Notes: a model not told the origin generated them from the sequence alone. Positions 1-6,406 are shown, counted from the first letter of the stretch. The stretch: DNA of 14,697 nucleotides from Saprospiraceae bacterium UBA2329 (GCA_002344975.1 DDUV01000126.1:1-14697); one strand, 5' to 3'. Translations and numbers: made by a program.

Positions 1-124
1 GGCGCTACGGAGCAGCCGGCGGTAAGAGCGGATGACCCGACGGCCTGCTGGTGGAGGGCCGGGCATGGAGGGTGGGCGGTATGAGGCCGGGGCGCCCCAA
101 AAATGTTAGCTATACCCCAAAAAA

Positions 125-352
125 TCAATCTTTCCGATTTCTGATTTTGCGAACGGCCAGTTCTTTGCGAATGGCGACTGCCGATACGACGATGGGCACG
201 GCGGCCATGAGCAGGGGCATGGCGTGTACGGGCGTGGCGAGGTAGTGCAGGATATGGCCGGCGGGAAATTCGCTGTGGCCGGCGTGTGCGGAAGCGAGTG
301 TGGGCAGGGCCGGAAGGGCGGCGGCGAGTGTGAGTTTGAAAAAGCGACGCAT
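125..352 (-). CDS. Small exported His-rich single-helix membrane peptide, unknown function
   Basis: This 75-residue product is not a family I can name. Residues 1-22 form a typical signal peptide (basic MRRFFK start, hydrophobic core, LASA before the predicted cut). The mature part starts HAGH and carries five histidines in 21 residues (H23, H26, H33, H36, H43). A hydrophobic segment at about residues 45-61 is followed by a strongly basic tail (RKELAVRKIRNRKD), which suggests a small inner-membrane protein with a metal-binding periplasmic face. It is divergent from the hydrogenase small subunit, with a 202-bp shared upstream region, so a role in nickel handling or electron-transfer assembly is possible but is inference only. 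The ATG start is chosen because it gives the clean signal peptide. Signal peptide, composition and position support a real gene. Confidence 0.6.
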   Translation of the reverse strand: MRRFFKLTLAAALPALPTLASAHAGHSEFPAGHILHYLATPVHAMPLLMAAVPIVVSAVAIRKELAVRKIRNRKD

Positions 353-418
353 GCGTGGTATTTTTTAGATGTGACAGAGAAGCGCGTAAAAGTAGAAAAT
401 GTGCCCCGGCGAATAGAA

Positions 419-430
419 TGACAAAAATCA
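419..430. promoter_or_regulatory. Possible distal Crp/Fnr-type half of a tandem operator
   Basis: The sequence TGACAAAAATCA fits TGA-N6-TCA, and one flanking base pair extends the symmetry (ATGA ... TCAT). Its centre (424.5) is 22 bp, about two helical turns, upstream of the better palindrome centred at 446.5. The two sites share the TGACAAA start. This spacing would put two regulator dimers on the same DNA face. The arms are short, so chance is possible. Confidence 0.35.
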
Positions 431-438
431 TGTATCGG

Positions 439-454
439 GCTGACAAATGTCAGC
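439..454. promoter_or_regulatory. Crp/Fnr-type palindromic operator upstream of the hydrogenase operon
   Basis: The sequence GCTGACAAATGTCAGC is a perfect inverted repeat with 7-bp arms and a 2-bp centre. It contains TGA-N6-TCA, the core shape recognised by Crp/Fnr-family regulators. It lies 36.5 bp (centre to the last G) upstream of TTACTTTG at 476-483. That geometry would place it near -41.5, the usual class II activator position, if transcription starts about 5 bp after the element. The same arrangement recurs before the SQR gene. The regulator itself is not in the window. Confidence 0.6.
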
Positions 455-475
455 AAAGGCTGTTTGGACATGCGG

Positions 476-483
476 TTACTTTG
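476..483 (+). promoter_or_regulatory. Candidate -7 promoter element for the hydrogenase operon
   Basis: TTACTTTG matches the Bacteroidota -7 consensus TAnnTTTG at all but one fixed position and is followed by CCCC. No TTG-type -33 element lies at normal spacing; the upstream palindrome occupies that zone, as expected for an activator-dependent promoter. A start near 488 would give a leader of about 67 nt before the ATG at 555. Confidence 0.45.
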
Positions 484-554
484 CCCCATTACTGCAAAGT
501 ATGTCTTTTTTTCGAGCGTCCACATTCACCTAACAAACAAAAAACAGAGCAGAC

Positions 555-1673
555 ATGGTACCCACCGACACCAAGCGTCCAACCTATTATGAGGAACTGA
601 AGGAGCGGGGCTACTCGCGCCGCGATTTCATGAAGTTTTGCACCATGATGGCGGCCTATCTGGGCTTGGAGGCCAGCGGGACGGCGCAAATAGCCAAAAC
701 GCTGTCGAAAACATCGCGGGTGCCGGTGATCTGGCTGCACTTTCAGGAGTGTACCTGCTGTAGCGAGTCGTTTATTCGCTCTTCGCACCCCATCGTAGCA
801 GATATTATATTGGATAAATTGTCGCTGGACTACACCGAGACGCTGATGGCCGCATCGGGGCATCAGGCAGAGGCGGCCCGCGAAAAAACGATGAAAGACT
901 ACTACGGCGAGTATGTGCTGTGCGTGGAAGGCTCGGTGCCTACTGCCGAGAACGGGGCCTACTGCTGCATTGGCGGCAAGTCGGCTGAGCAGATTTTGCA
1001 GGAGGCCGCAGCCGGGGCCAAGGCCGTCATTGCCTGGGGCAGTTGTGCCAGCAACGGCTGTGTGCAATCGGCCAAGCCCAACCCCACCTCTGCTACGCCC
1101 ATCCACAAGCTCATATCGGGCAAACCGCTCATCAAGGTGCCCGGCTGCCCGCCCATCGGCGAAGTGATGGCCGGGGTGCTGGTACACATCATCACCTTCG
1201 GCACACTGCCCGAATTGGATCGGGTGGGCCGTCCGAAAGCCTTCTATTCCAAGCGTGTACACGACAGTTGCTACCGCCGTCCGTTCTACGACGCCGGTCT
1301 GTTTGTGGAAACTTTTGACGATGAAAACGCCAAGAAAGGCTACTGCCTGTACAAGGTGGGCTGCAAAGGCCCGATGACGTACAACTCTTGCGGCATCATG
1401 CGCTGGAACGCCGGTGTGAGCTATCCGATTCAGTCGGGGCACGGCTGTTTTGGTTGCAGCGAGGAGAATTTCTGGGACAACGGGCCGCTGTATCGTCAGC
1501 AGGCGTCTTTCCCCGGTTTCGGGATAGAGAGCAACGCCGATAAGGTCGGCATGGCCGCCGCAGGCATTACCGCCGCCGGAGTGGCTGCACACGCCATTGT
1601 GACCAATATCCAGAAGAAAAAACTCATTGCCAACGTGATCAACGAAGGGAAGGAGTCGGAGAAGGAACTTTGA
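555..1673 (+). CDS. hyaA: [NiFe] hydrogenase small subunit, membrane-bound uptake type, O2-tolerant signature
   Basis: This is the electron-transfer subunit of a periplasmic H2-uptake hydrogenase. The 372-residue product starts with a Tat signal (SRRDFMK, residues 21-27) and a hydrophobic stretch. The proximal cluster site is ECTCCSES (C66, C68, C69), GSCASNGC (C164, C169) and PGCPP (C198). That is six cysteines rather than four, the known hallmark of the [4Fe-3S] cluster in O2-tolerant group 1d enzymes such as E. coli Hyd-1. Distal ligands appear as H236, C239, C264 and C270; medial ligands as C279, C298 and C301. A C-terminal hydrophobic helix (about 331-352) is the usual membrane anchor next to the cytochrome b. 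Length is normal for the family. It is the first gene of the operon, and the start gives a complete Tat peptide. The identification is very secure; the physiological O2 tolerance is inferred from the cysteines. Confidence 0.97.
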   Translation: MVPTDTKRPTYYEELKERGYSRRDFMKFCTMMAAYLGLEASGTAQIAKTLSKTSRVPVIWLHFQECTCCSESFIRSSHPIVADIILDKLSLDYTETLMAASGHQAEAAREKTMKDYYGEYVLCVEGSVPTAENGAYCCIGGKSAEQILQEAAAGAKAVIAWGSCASNGCVQSAKPNPTSATPIHKLISGKPLIKVPGCPPIGEVMAGVLVHIITFGTLPELDRVGRPKAFYSKRVHDSCYRRPFYDAGLFVETFDDENAKKGYCLYKVGCKGPMTYNSCGIMRWNAGVSYPIQSGHGCFGCSEENFWDNGPLYRQQASFPGFGIESNADKVGMAAAGITAAGVAAHAIVTNIQKKKLIANVINEGKESEKEL

Positions 1674-1729
1674 GCGGTAGGCAGTGGGCGGTAGGCGGTA
1701 GGCAGTGGGCAGTGGGCGGTAGGCGGTGC
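1674..1729 (+). repeat. Heptameric tandem repeat between hydrogenase subunit genes
   Basis: Eight consecutive 7-bp units of the form GCRGTRG (GCGGTAG or GCAGTGG, the last decayed to GCGGTGC) begin immediately after the small-subunit stop codon. The units can be counted directly. Heptameric tandem repeats of this sort are known from cyanobacteria; here the function is unknown. Being G-rich, the transcript could affect readthrough or mRNA stability between the two subunit genes. Confidence 0.85.
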
Positions 1730-1764
1730 TAAGCGTAGAGCGTTCAGCCAGCAGCCGTTCCAAC

Positions 1765-1785
1765 CCGAAACCTGGAACCTTGAAC
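1765..1785 (+). repeat. Short second heptamer repeat (C-rich/GAAC type)
   Basis: Three 7-bp units in a row, CCGAAAC, CTGGAAC and CTTGAAC, form a different heptamer family from the one at 1674-1729. A decayed relative (CTCGAAA, CTTGGAA) follows at 1825-1838. Only the period and the similarity are seen; no role is known. Confidence 0.6.
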
Positions 1786-1793
1786 CCACCTTC

Positions 1794-1810
1794 CCACGCC
1801 TGTGGCGTGG
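1794..1810 (+). other. Stem-loop in the small/large subunit gap
   Basis: CCACGCC and GGCGTGG form a perfect 7-bp stem around a 3-nt TGT loop, 67 bp before the large-subunit ATG. No T-run follows, so it is not an obvious terminator. It could stabilise or punctuate the polycistronic mRNA; that is inference. Confidence 0.55.
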
Positions 1811-1876
1811 TTCGGTGGATAAAACTCGAAACTTGGAACAAAAGATTGAAAATCATCTATTTAAAAAATACCAGAC

Positions 1877-3595
1877 ATGGCACAACGCATCGTCATTGAC
1901 CCTATCACCCGCATAGAGGGGCACCTGCGCATAGAAGCAGAAATCAAAGACGGCAAAATCACCGATGTATATAGCTCCGGCACCATGGTGCGCGGCATTG
2001 AAAAGATAGTGCAGGGCCGCGACCCGCGCGATGTGTGGGCGTTTGTGGGGCGTGTGTGCGGCGTTTGCACCACGGTACACTCCTTGGCCTCGGTGCGCGC
2101 TGTGGAAAATGCGCTGGGTATCAACGTGCCGGCCAATGCTGAATTGGTGCGCAATATCATGGATGCCGCCCTTTATATGCACGATCACGTGGTGCATTTT
2201 TACCACCTGCACGCATTGGACTGGGTGGACGTGGTGAGCGCCCTGAAGGCCGATCCTAAAAAGACCAGCGAGATAGCGCAGAGCATCAGCCACTGGCCCA
2301 AAAGCTCGCCCGGCTACTTCTCCGACCTGCAAAAACGCCTCGGCGCCTTTGTGGAAAGCGGTCAGCTTGGCATTTTCGCCAACGGCTACTGGGGGCACCC
2401 GGCCTATAAACTGCCTGCCGAAATCAACCTCATCGGGGTAGCGCACTATCTGGAGGCGCTGGAATGGCAGAAGGAGATTGTGAAGGTACACACCATCTTC
2501 GGCGGCAAGAACCCGCACCCCAACTACTTGGTGGGCGGTATGGCCTGCTCCATCGGCATAGACGACGCCAGCGCCATCAACGCCGAACGTCTGGCTTTGG
2601 TGGAAAAACTACTGAAAGACGCCAAGACTTTCGTAGAGCAGGTGTATATTCCTGATTTACTGGCTGTTGCACCGTACTATTTAGACTGGGGCGGCATTGG
2701 CGGCGGCTTGGGCAATTTCATGGCTTATGGCGATATGCCCACCAACGGCTACAATGATCGCAACAACCTCAAATTCCCGTCGGGCGTGATTCTCAACAGC
2801 GATCTGAGCAAAATACACGAGGTGGATCCCACCGACGACGCCGAAATCCGGGAGTTCATCGAGCGCTCCTGGTACGAGTATTCGGTAGGCGACAAGGAAG
2901 GGCTACACCCCTGGAAAGGCGAAACCGACATCAAATACACCGGCCCGAAACCGCCGTATGACTATTTGGATGTGGAGAAAAAATACAGCTTCCTGAAAAC
3001 ACCGCGCTGGAAAGGACACGCCATGGAGGTTGGTCCGCTGGCCCGCGTGCTGGTAGGATACGCCCGTGGCCGGGAAGACTTTAAAGAAGTGGTGGACAGC
3101 ACTTTGGCCAAGCTCAATGTGCCGGCTGCCGCGCTGTTTTCAACGCTGGGGCGCACGGCGGCTCGCGGTTTGGAGAGCCTTTTGGTGGCGCAGTGGGGCA
3201 TCGAGTTTTTCGATCAATTGATTGCCAACATCAAAAACGGCGACCGCCGCATGGCCGATACCACCATGTTCGATCCCAAAACCTGGCCGAAACAAGCGCA
3301 TGGCGTGGGCATGATGGAAGCGCCGCGCGGCGCGTTGGCCCACTGGATTGTGATAGAAGACGGCAAGACCAAAAATTACCAAATGGTAGTGCCTACTACC
3401 TGGAACGCGTCGCCCCGCGACCCCGAAGGCAAGATGTCGGCTTACGAATCTTCGCTGATGGGAACGCCCATTGCCGACCCGGAACAGCCGGTGGAAATTT
3501 TGCGTACCGTACACTCCTTCGACCCGTGTCTGGCCTGCGCCGTACACCTGTACGATGAAGACGGCAAGCACATCAGCAAAGTGAAAGTATTGTAA
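1877..3595 (+). CDS. hyaB: [NiFe] hydrogenase large (catalytic) subunit
   Basis: This subunit carries the Ni-Fe active site that splits H2. The 572-residue protein begins with the conserved TRIEGH region (residues 11-16). It holds the proximal CxxC (RVCGVC, C61 and C64, with H68) and the C-terminal DPCLACAVH motif (C551, C554, H557). The 15 residues after H557 are the expected tail removed by the maturation protease after metal insertion. Length and motifs fit group 1 membrane-bound enzymes. It has no signal peptide, as expected, because it is exported by the Tat system together with the small subunit. The gene is separated from the small subunit by an unusually long 203-bp repeat-rich gap, whereas the next gene follows after 13 bp. 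No Shine-Dalgarno sequence is present, as is common in Bacteroidota. Confidence 0.97.
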   Translation: MAQRIVIDPITRIEGHLRIEAEIKDGKITDVYSSGTMVRGIEKIVQGRDPRDVWAFVGRVCGVCTTVHSLASVRAVENALGINVPANAELVRNIMDAALYMHDHVVHFYHLHALDWVDVVSALKADPKKTSEIAQSISHWPKSSPGYFSDLQKRLGAFVESGQLGIFANGYWGHPAYKLPAEINLIGVAHYLEALEWQKEIVKVHTIFGGKNPHPNYLVGGMACSIGIDDASAINAERLALVEKLLKDAKTFVEQVYIPDLLAVAPYYLDWGGIGGGLGNFMAYGDMPTNGYNDRNNLKFPSGVILNSDLSKIHEVDPTDDAEIREFIERSWYEYSVGDKEGLHPWKGETDIKYTGPKPPYDYLDVEKKYSFLKTPRWKGHAMEVGPLARVLVGYARGREDFKEVVDSTLAKLNVPAAALFSTLGRTAARGLESLLVAQWGIEFFDQLIANIKNGDRRMADTTMFDPKTWPKQAHGVGMMEAPRGALAHWIVIEDGKTKNYQMVVPTTWNASPRDPEGKMSAYESSLMGTPIADPEQPVEILRTVHSFDPCLACAVHLYDEDGKHISKVKVL

Positions 3596-3608
3596 ATGAT
3601 TGATAATC

Positions 3609-4331
3609 ATGGCAACAACAACTGCATCCACTACTCATAGGCTTCGCCGGGTTTTCGTGTGGGAACTCCCTGTGCGGGTATATCACTGGCTCAATGCGCT
3701 CACCATCATAGTGTTGTGCGTGACGGGCTATTTCATCGGCAACCCGCCGGCCCTGATGTCTCAAACCGAGGCTTCGTTCCGCTATCTGTTCGGCACCATA
3801 CGTTTTCTGCATTTTGCGGCAGCATATCTTTTCTTTTTCAACTTCGCGTTCAGGATTTACTGGGGTTTTGTGGGCAACAAATATGCCGACTGGAAGAACT
3901 TCATTCCTACCAACAAGAAGTATTTTAAGGAAATATGGGAGGTGTTGAAAATTGACATATTCCTGAAAAAGGAAAGAGAGCACATGTCGGTCGGTCACAA
4001 CGCATTGGCAGGCTTCATCTACTTTCTTACCTTCATCGCCTTTTTGGTGCAGTGCATCACCGGTTTTGGGCTGTACGCCTCCATGAGTACCTGGTGGTTT
4101 GCCGATCTGTTTGTGTGGGCGGGCCATCTCTTCGGCGGCGATTTCGCTTTGCGCAACATCCACCATGCGGCCATGTGGTTCTTTATTTTATTCACCATCG
4201 TTCACGTTTACCTCGTTTTTTACCACGACTATGTGGAAGGGCGCGGCGAAATTTCCTCTATGGGCGGCGGCTGGAAATTCATTGAGGAAGATTCATTTAA
4301 GAAACAAAGAGAGGAAGATCAAAAATCCTGA
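3609..4331 (+). CDS. hyaC: Ni/Fe-hydrogenase b-type cytochrome subunit
   Basis: This integral membrane cytochrome b anchors the hydrogenase and passes electrons to quinone. The 240-residue protein has four hydrophobic helices (about 25-43, 65-88, 133-155 and 184-206). Histidines placed as haem ligands include H26 (RVYHW), H68 (RFLHF), H185/H186 (RNIHHA) and H199 (IVHVY). The pattern and length fit the HyaC/HupC family. I place the start at the ATG at 3609 rather than an in-frame TTG at 3600, which lies only 5 bp after the preceding stop codon. Its stop overlaps the next start (TGATG), so it is probably translationally coupled to the maturation protease. The long charged C-terminus (residues 207-240) is cytoplasmic by the usual topology. 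Confidence 0.95.
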   Translation: MATTTASTTHRLRRVFVWELPVRVYHWLNALTIIVLCVTGYFIGNPPALMSQTEASFRYLFGTIRFLHFAAAYLFFFNFAFRIYWGFVGNKYADWKNFIPTNKKYFKEIWEVLKIDIFLKKEREHMSVGHNALAGFIYFLTFIAFLVQCITGFGLYASMSTWWFADLFVWAGHLFGGDFALRNIHHAAMWFFILFTIVHVYLVFYHDYVEGRGEISSMGGGWKFIEEDSFKKQREEDQKS

Positions 4332-4819
4332 TGGAAACAGCAACGCGGGGCAGGCTGCTCATCCTCGGATTGGGCAACCTGCTGATGGGAGATGAAGGAT
4401 TGGGCGTGCATTTTGCCCAGCGGTTGGAACAACGCAATGACCTGCCTGCAGGCGTTGACATATTGGAAGGCGGCACCTCCGGCTTTCTGCTCACCGAGTA
4501 TTTTGTAGGATACCCGACCATGATACTCGTTGACGCCACTATGGACGAGCGCCCTGCCGGAACCATCCGGCTGATTCATCCCCGCTTCTCCTCAGATTTC
4601 CCCAAATCGCTCAGCACCCACGACATCGGCCTCAAAGACCTCCTCGACGGGCTGACCCTGCTGGGGCGCATGCCCGAAATTCACTTGTTTGTAGTCTCCA
4701 TTCAAGACCTTGCCAACATGGAAATCGGCCTCTCGCCCGAAGTAGAAGCCGTGCTGCCGGAATTGGAGCGCCAGGTGCTGGAGCTTGCGCAATCCCTTGT
4801 TTCTAAGGTGGATGCGTAG
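4331..4819 (+). CDS. hyaD: Hydrogenase maturation endopeptidase (HyaD/HybD family)
   Basis: This enzyme removes the C-terminal tail of the large subunit once nickel is inserted. The 162-residue protein has the family signature GLGNLLMGDEGLGV (residues 13-26). By alignment from memory with E. coli HybD, the nickel-sensing residues E16, D62 and H93 correspond to E22, D68 (LVDAT) and H97 (STHDIGL). Length is typical. The ATG overlaps the cytochrome b stop by one base. Its cognate substrate tail is visible at the end of the large subunit. No other maturation genes (hypA-F) are in the window. Confidence 0.95.
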   Translation: METATRGRLLILGLGNLLMGDEGLGVHFAQRLEQRNDLPAGVDILEGGTSGFLLTEYFVGYPTMILVDATMDERPAGTIRLIHPRFSSDFPKSLSTHDIGLKDLLDGLTLLGRMPEIHLFVVSIQDLANMEIGLSPEVEAVLPELERQVLELAQSLVSKVDA

Positions 4820-4870
4820 TTTGTTTTTTAGAAATCCGCCTTTTCCCAACCTATATTCGTACCATAACCT

Positions 4871-4878
4871 TATTTTTG
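4871..4878 (+). promoter_or_regulatory. Candidate -7 element before the sulfur-transport pair
   Basis: TATTTTTG fits TAnnTTTG exactly, 70 bp before the ATG at 4949. I see no convincing -33 TTG at 17-21 bp spacing, so this is weak. The 129-bp gap after the protease gene is large enough for an independent promoter. Confidence 0.3.
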
Positions 4879-4892
4879 ACCAACAGCTTGAG

Positions 4893-4908
4893 CCGCGCTG
4901 AGGCGCGG
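4893..4908 (+). other. GC-rich stem-loop in the leader of the sulfur-transport pair
   Basis: CCGCGC and GCGCGG pair perfectly around TGAG, between the candidate -7 element and the ATG. The same 6-bp stem forms the inner stem of the repeat at 7880-7928, but the outer sequence is not shared. No T-run follows. Confidence 0.5.
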
Positions 4909-4948
4909 TTGAAGCCGACCTTTCAACGTACAATCAAAAACACTTCAC

Positions 4949-5548
4949 ATGGTACCTCAATTTCTATTAGACATCAAAGACTTTATCAGTCAGCCCTGGC
5001 CCTGGTATGTGGCGGGCGGCATGATTACGCTCATCATGTTTCTGCTGCTGTGGTTGGGCAAAGACTTCGGCATGTCGGCCAATCTCCGCGTCATGTGTGC
5101 CGCCGACGGCGCAGGCGATTATTCCGATTTTTTCAAATTCGACTGGCAATCACAGGGTTGGAACCTCATGGTGGCGCTCGGCGCCATGTTCGGCGGCTAC
5201 ATTGCGGCGCACTACTTCTCCACGCCCGGCGAGGAAGTGGCGCATGTTTCTGCCGCTACGGTCGAATCGCTTCGCAATCTCAGCCCTGATCTCAATTTCG
5301 CAGAAGGCGCCGTGCCGCTCATCCCCGACTTCTACTCCTGGGAGGCGCTCTTCAGTCTGCGCGGCATTTTGGTCATCGTCGTCGGCGGTTTTCTGGTAGG
5401 CTTCGGCGCGCGTTATGCCGGCGGTTGCACATCGGGGCACGCTATCAGCGGCTTGTCGGCCCTCCAGTTTTCATCATTGGTAGCCGTCATCGGGTTCTTC
5501 CTCGGCGGCTTGGTGATGACGCATTTCATCCTTCCACTCATTTTCTAA
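4949..5548 (+). CDS. YeeE/YedE-family sulfur transport protein, first half
   Basis: This is a 199-residue membrane protein of the sulfur-transport (YeeE/YedE) superfamily. The diagnostic motif GARYAGGCTSGHAISG (residues 153-168, with C160) is present. C50 in the N-terminal half is another candidate for sulfur relay. Hydrophobic segments lie at about 20-36, 70-90, 138-156 and 174-197. In characterised family members, conserved cysteines pass thiosulfate or a related sulfane sulfur species across the membrane. In this split form the second half is a separate gene, which here follows after 13 bp. The SQR gene downstream supports a role in sulfide or sulfane-sulfur handling; the exact substrate cannot be read from the sequence. 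Confidence 0.9.
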   Translation: MVPQFLLDIKDFISQPWPWYVAGGMITLIMFLLLWLGKDFGMSANLRVMCAADGAGDYSDFFKFDWQSQGWNLMVALGAMFGGYIAAHYFSTPGEEVAHVSAATVESLRNLSPDLNFAEGAVPLIPDFYSWEALFSLRGILVIVVGGFLVGFGARYAGGCTSGHAISGLSALQFSSLVAVIGFFLGGLVMTHFILPLIF

Positions 5549-5561
5549 AACACTCATTGCC

Positions 5562-5984
5562 ATGCGCTTATCCAAATATATTTTCATCGGCATCCTGCTC
5601 GGCCTCACGCTATACAAGTCCGAAGCCGTATCTTGGTTTCGCATCTACGAAATGTTCCATTTTCAGTCCTTCCACATGTACGGCATCATCGGCACGTCCG
5701 TCATAGCCGGCATTCTGGTGGTGCAACTCATCAAACGCACCCACCTGAAATCAATAGAGGGCAAAGAAATCGTCATTCAGCCCAAAGACAAAGCTTATGC
5801 CCGCTACATCCTCGGCGGCTTCATTTTCGGCTTGGGCTGGGCGCTGGCCGGCGTATGTCCTGCCCCCATGTTCATCCTCATGGGCAGCGGCTACACGGTG
5901 TTCATTGTGTTTCTGGCAGCCGCCATGTTGGGTACGTTTTTCTACGGCGTGGCCAGAAAGTACCTGCCGCACAATATGAAGTGA
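5562..5984 (+). CDS. YeeE/YedE-family sulfur transport protein, second half (DUF6691-like)
   Basis: This 140-residue membrane protein pairs with the preceding gene. It has hydrophobic segments at about 5-18, 41-57, 82-98 and 112-130. The region GGFIFGLGWALAGVCPAP (residues 85-102, with C99) is the second-repeat counterpart of the GCTSGH motif. Both halves together give the two cysteine-bearing repeats expected in a full-length YeeE transporter. The 13-bp spacing implies one transcript. It is followed by a long structured gap before the SQR gene. Confidence 0.88.
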   Translation: MRLSKYIFIGILLGLTLYKSEAVSWFRIYEMFHFQSFHMYGIIGTSVIAGILVVQLIKRTHLKSIEGKEIVIQPKDKAYARYILGGFIFGLGWALAGVCPAPMFILMGSGYTVFIVFLAAAMLGTFFYGVARKYLPHNMK

Positions 5985-6017
5985 GTTGTTTGGGGGGCAG
6001 CCGCCCGCTCCATCTCC

Positions 6018-6066
6018 AGAGCTGTTAGCTTTAGCTCCGCAGTATCCCGCCAAAGCTAACAGCTCT
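6018..6066. repeat. 15-bp perfect inverted repeat after the sulfur-transport pair
   Basis: AGAGCTGTTAGCTTT (6018-6032) and AAAGCTAACAGCTCT (6052-6066) are exact reverse complements separated by 19 bp. It begins 34 bp after the stop of the transporter gene. It could act as a transcription end or mRNA 3' stabiliser, but no T-run follows. It may instead be a small mobile palindrome; its sequence is unlike the other hairpin family here. Confidence 0.8.
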
Positions 6067-6098
6067 CATCCTGCTGCGGGCGCCGGGCCTTCCGTTCT

Positions 6099-6124
6099 TA
6101 TAGCCTCCCTCAGGGTCGGCTATA
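6099..6124. repeat. Nested stem-loop
   Basis: TATAGCC (6099-6105) pairs with GGCTATA (6118-6124), and an inner CCCT/AGGG pair lies inside the loop. Only the structure is seen; no function is evident. Confidence 0.5.
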
Positions 6125-6153
6125 CCACTTCAGTCCCTGCTGCAACACTACGA

Positions 6154-6210
6154 GCGAGGTGACATCTAACGCCGGGATGTAACAACTGGTGGCGGAAGGT
6201 GTCATCTCGC
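6154..6210 (+). repeat. Interspersed hairpin element, copy A1
   Basis: This 57-bp element starts GCGAGGTGACATCTAACGCC and ends with the nearly complementary GGCGGAAGGTGTCATCTCGC. The arms pair at 16 Watson-Crick and 2 G-T positions out of 20, around a 17-nt loop. It differs from the copy at 11040-11096 at only two positions, both in or beside the loop. It is followed by GGCTGCGAAAGGAAAA, a flank shared with the copy at 7880-7928. Confidence 0.9.
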
Positions 6211-6236
6211 GGCTGCGAAAGGAAAATTCTCCCCTG

Positions 6237-6293
6237 TTTTCATGCGACACCTTCCCGCCTCGCTCAGGCTCGCGGTTAGATGTCACCTGAAAA
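6237..6293 (-). repeat. Interspersed hairpin element, inverted copy B1
   Basis: Read on the minus strand, this has the same core as A1 (AGGTGACATCTAAC, then GGAAGGTGTC after a spacer) but different ends (TTTTCA ... TGAAAA). It lies 26 bp from A1 in the opposite orientation, forming a composite pair. Its first and last 19 bp are identical to those of copy B2 at 10977-11034, while the middle differs. Confidence 0.88.
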
Positions 6294-6333
6294 CATCGCG
6301 CCCAACAACCGCCTCTCAAGTATCATTTCGCTC

Positions 6334-6349
6334 TGTGACCGGAGTCACA
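6334..6349. promoter_or_regulatory. Crp-type palindromic operator upstream of SQR
   Basis: TGTGACCGGAGTCACA is a perfect palindrome matching the classical TGTGA-N6-TCACA Crp shape. Its centre (6341.5) is 36.5 bp upstream of the last G of TTTCTTTG at 6371-6378. That is the same distance as in the hydrogenase promoter, where TTACTTTG is likewise followed by CCCC. The regulator is not in the window. Confidence 0.65.
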
Positions 6350-6370
6350 CAAGCCGGGGATTATTCGGCG

Positions 6371-6378
6371 TTTCTTTG
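6371..6378 (+). promoter_or_regulatory. Candidate -7 promoter element for SQR
   Basis: TTTCTTTG has one mismatch to TAnnTTTG and continues into CCCC, as in the hydrogenase promoter. A start near 6383 would leave a leader of about 140 nt that contains the 16-bp stem-loop. Confidence 0.45.
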
Positions 6379-6406
6379 CCCCGCATTGACAGGAGATTTA
6401 TCAGGG

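Noticed and set aside
1..84. Possible gene end at the left edge (plus frames ending at 35 or 84) or a minus-strand gene starting at 66
   Set aside because: Fewer than 30 residues are visible in any frame and none is recognisable, so strand and frame cannot be chosen.
89..124. GGGGCGCCCC palindrome followed by repeated CCCCAAAAA
   Set aside because: It is suggestive of a transcription end between convergent genes, but the stem is short with no loop and the gene on the left is unknown.
387..394. TACTTTTA on the minus strand as a -7 element for the 75-residue peptide gene
   Set aside because: It mismatches the consensus and no TTG-type -33 element lies at the right spacing.
1674..1729. Repeat array considered as a CRISPR
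   Set aside because: Units are contiguous 7-mers without spacers; there are no cas genes in the window.
489..1856. Long open antisense frame opposite the hydrogenase small subunit
   Set aside because: It is the shadow of the GC-rich hydrogenase gene; its translation has no recognisable domain and reads through the heptamer repeat as PTAYR-type repeats.
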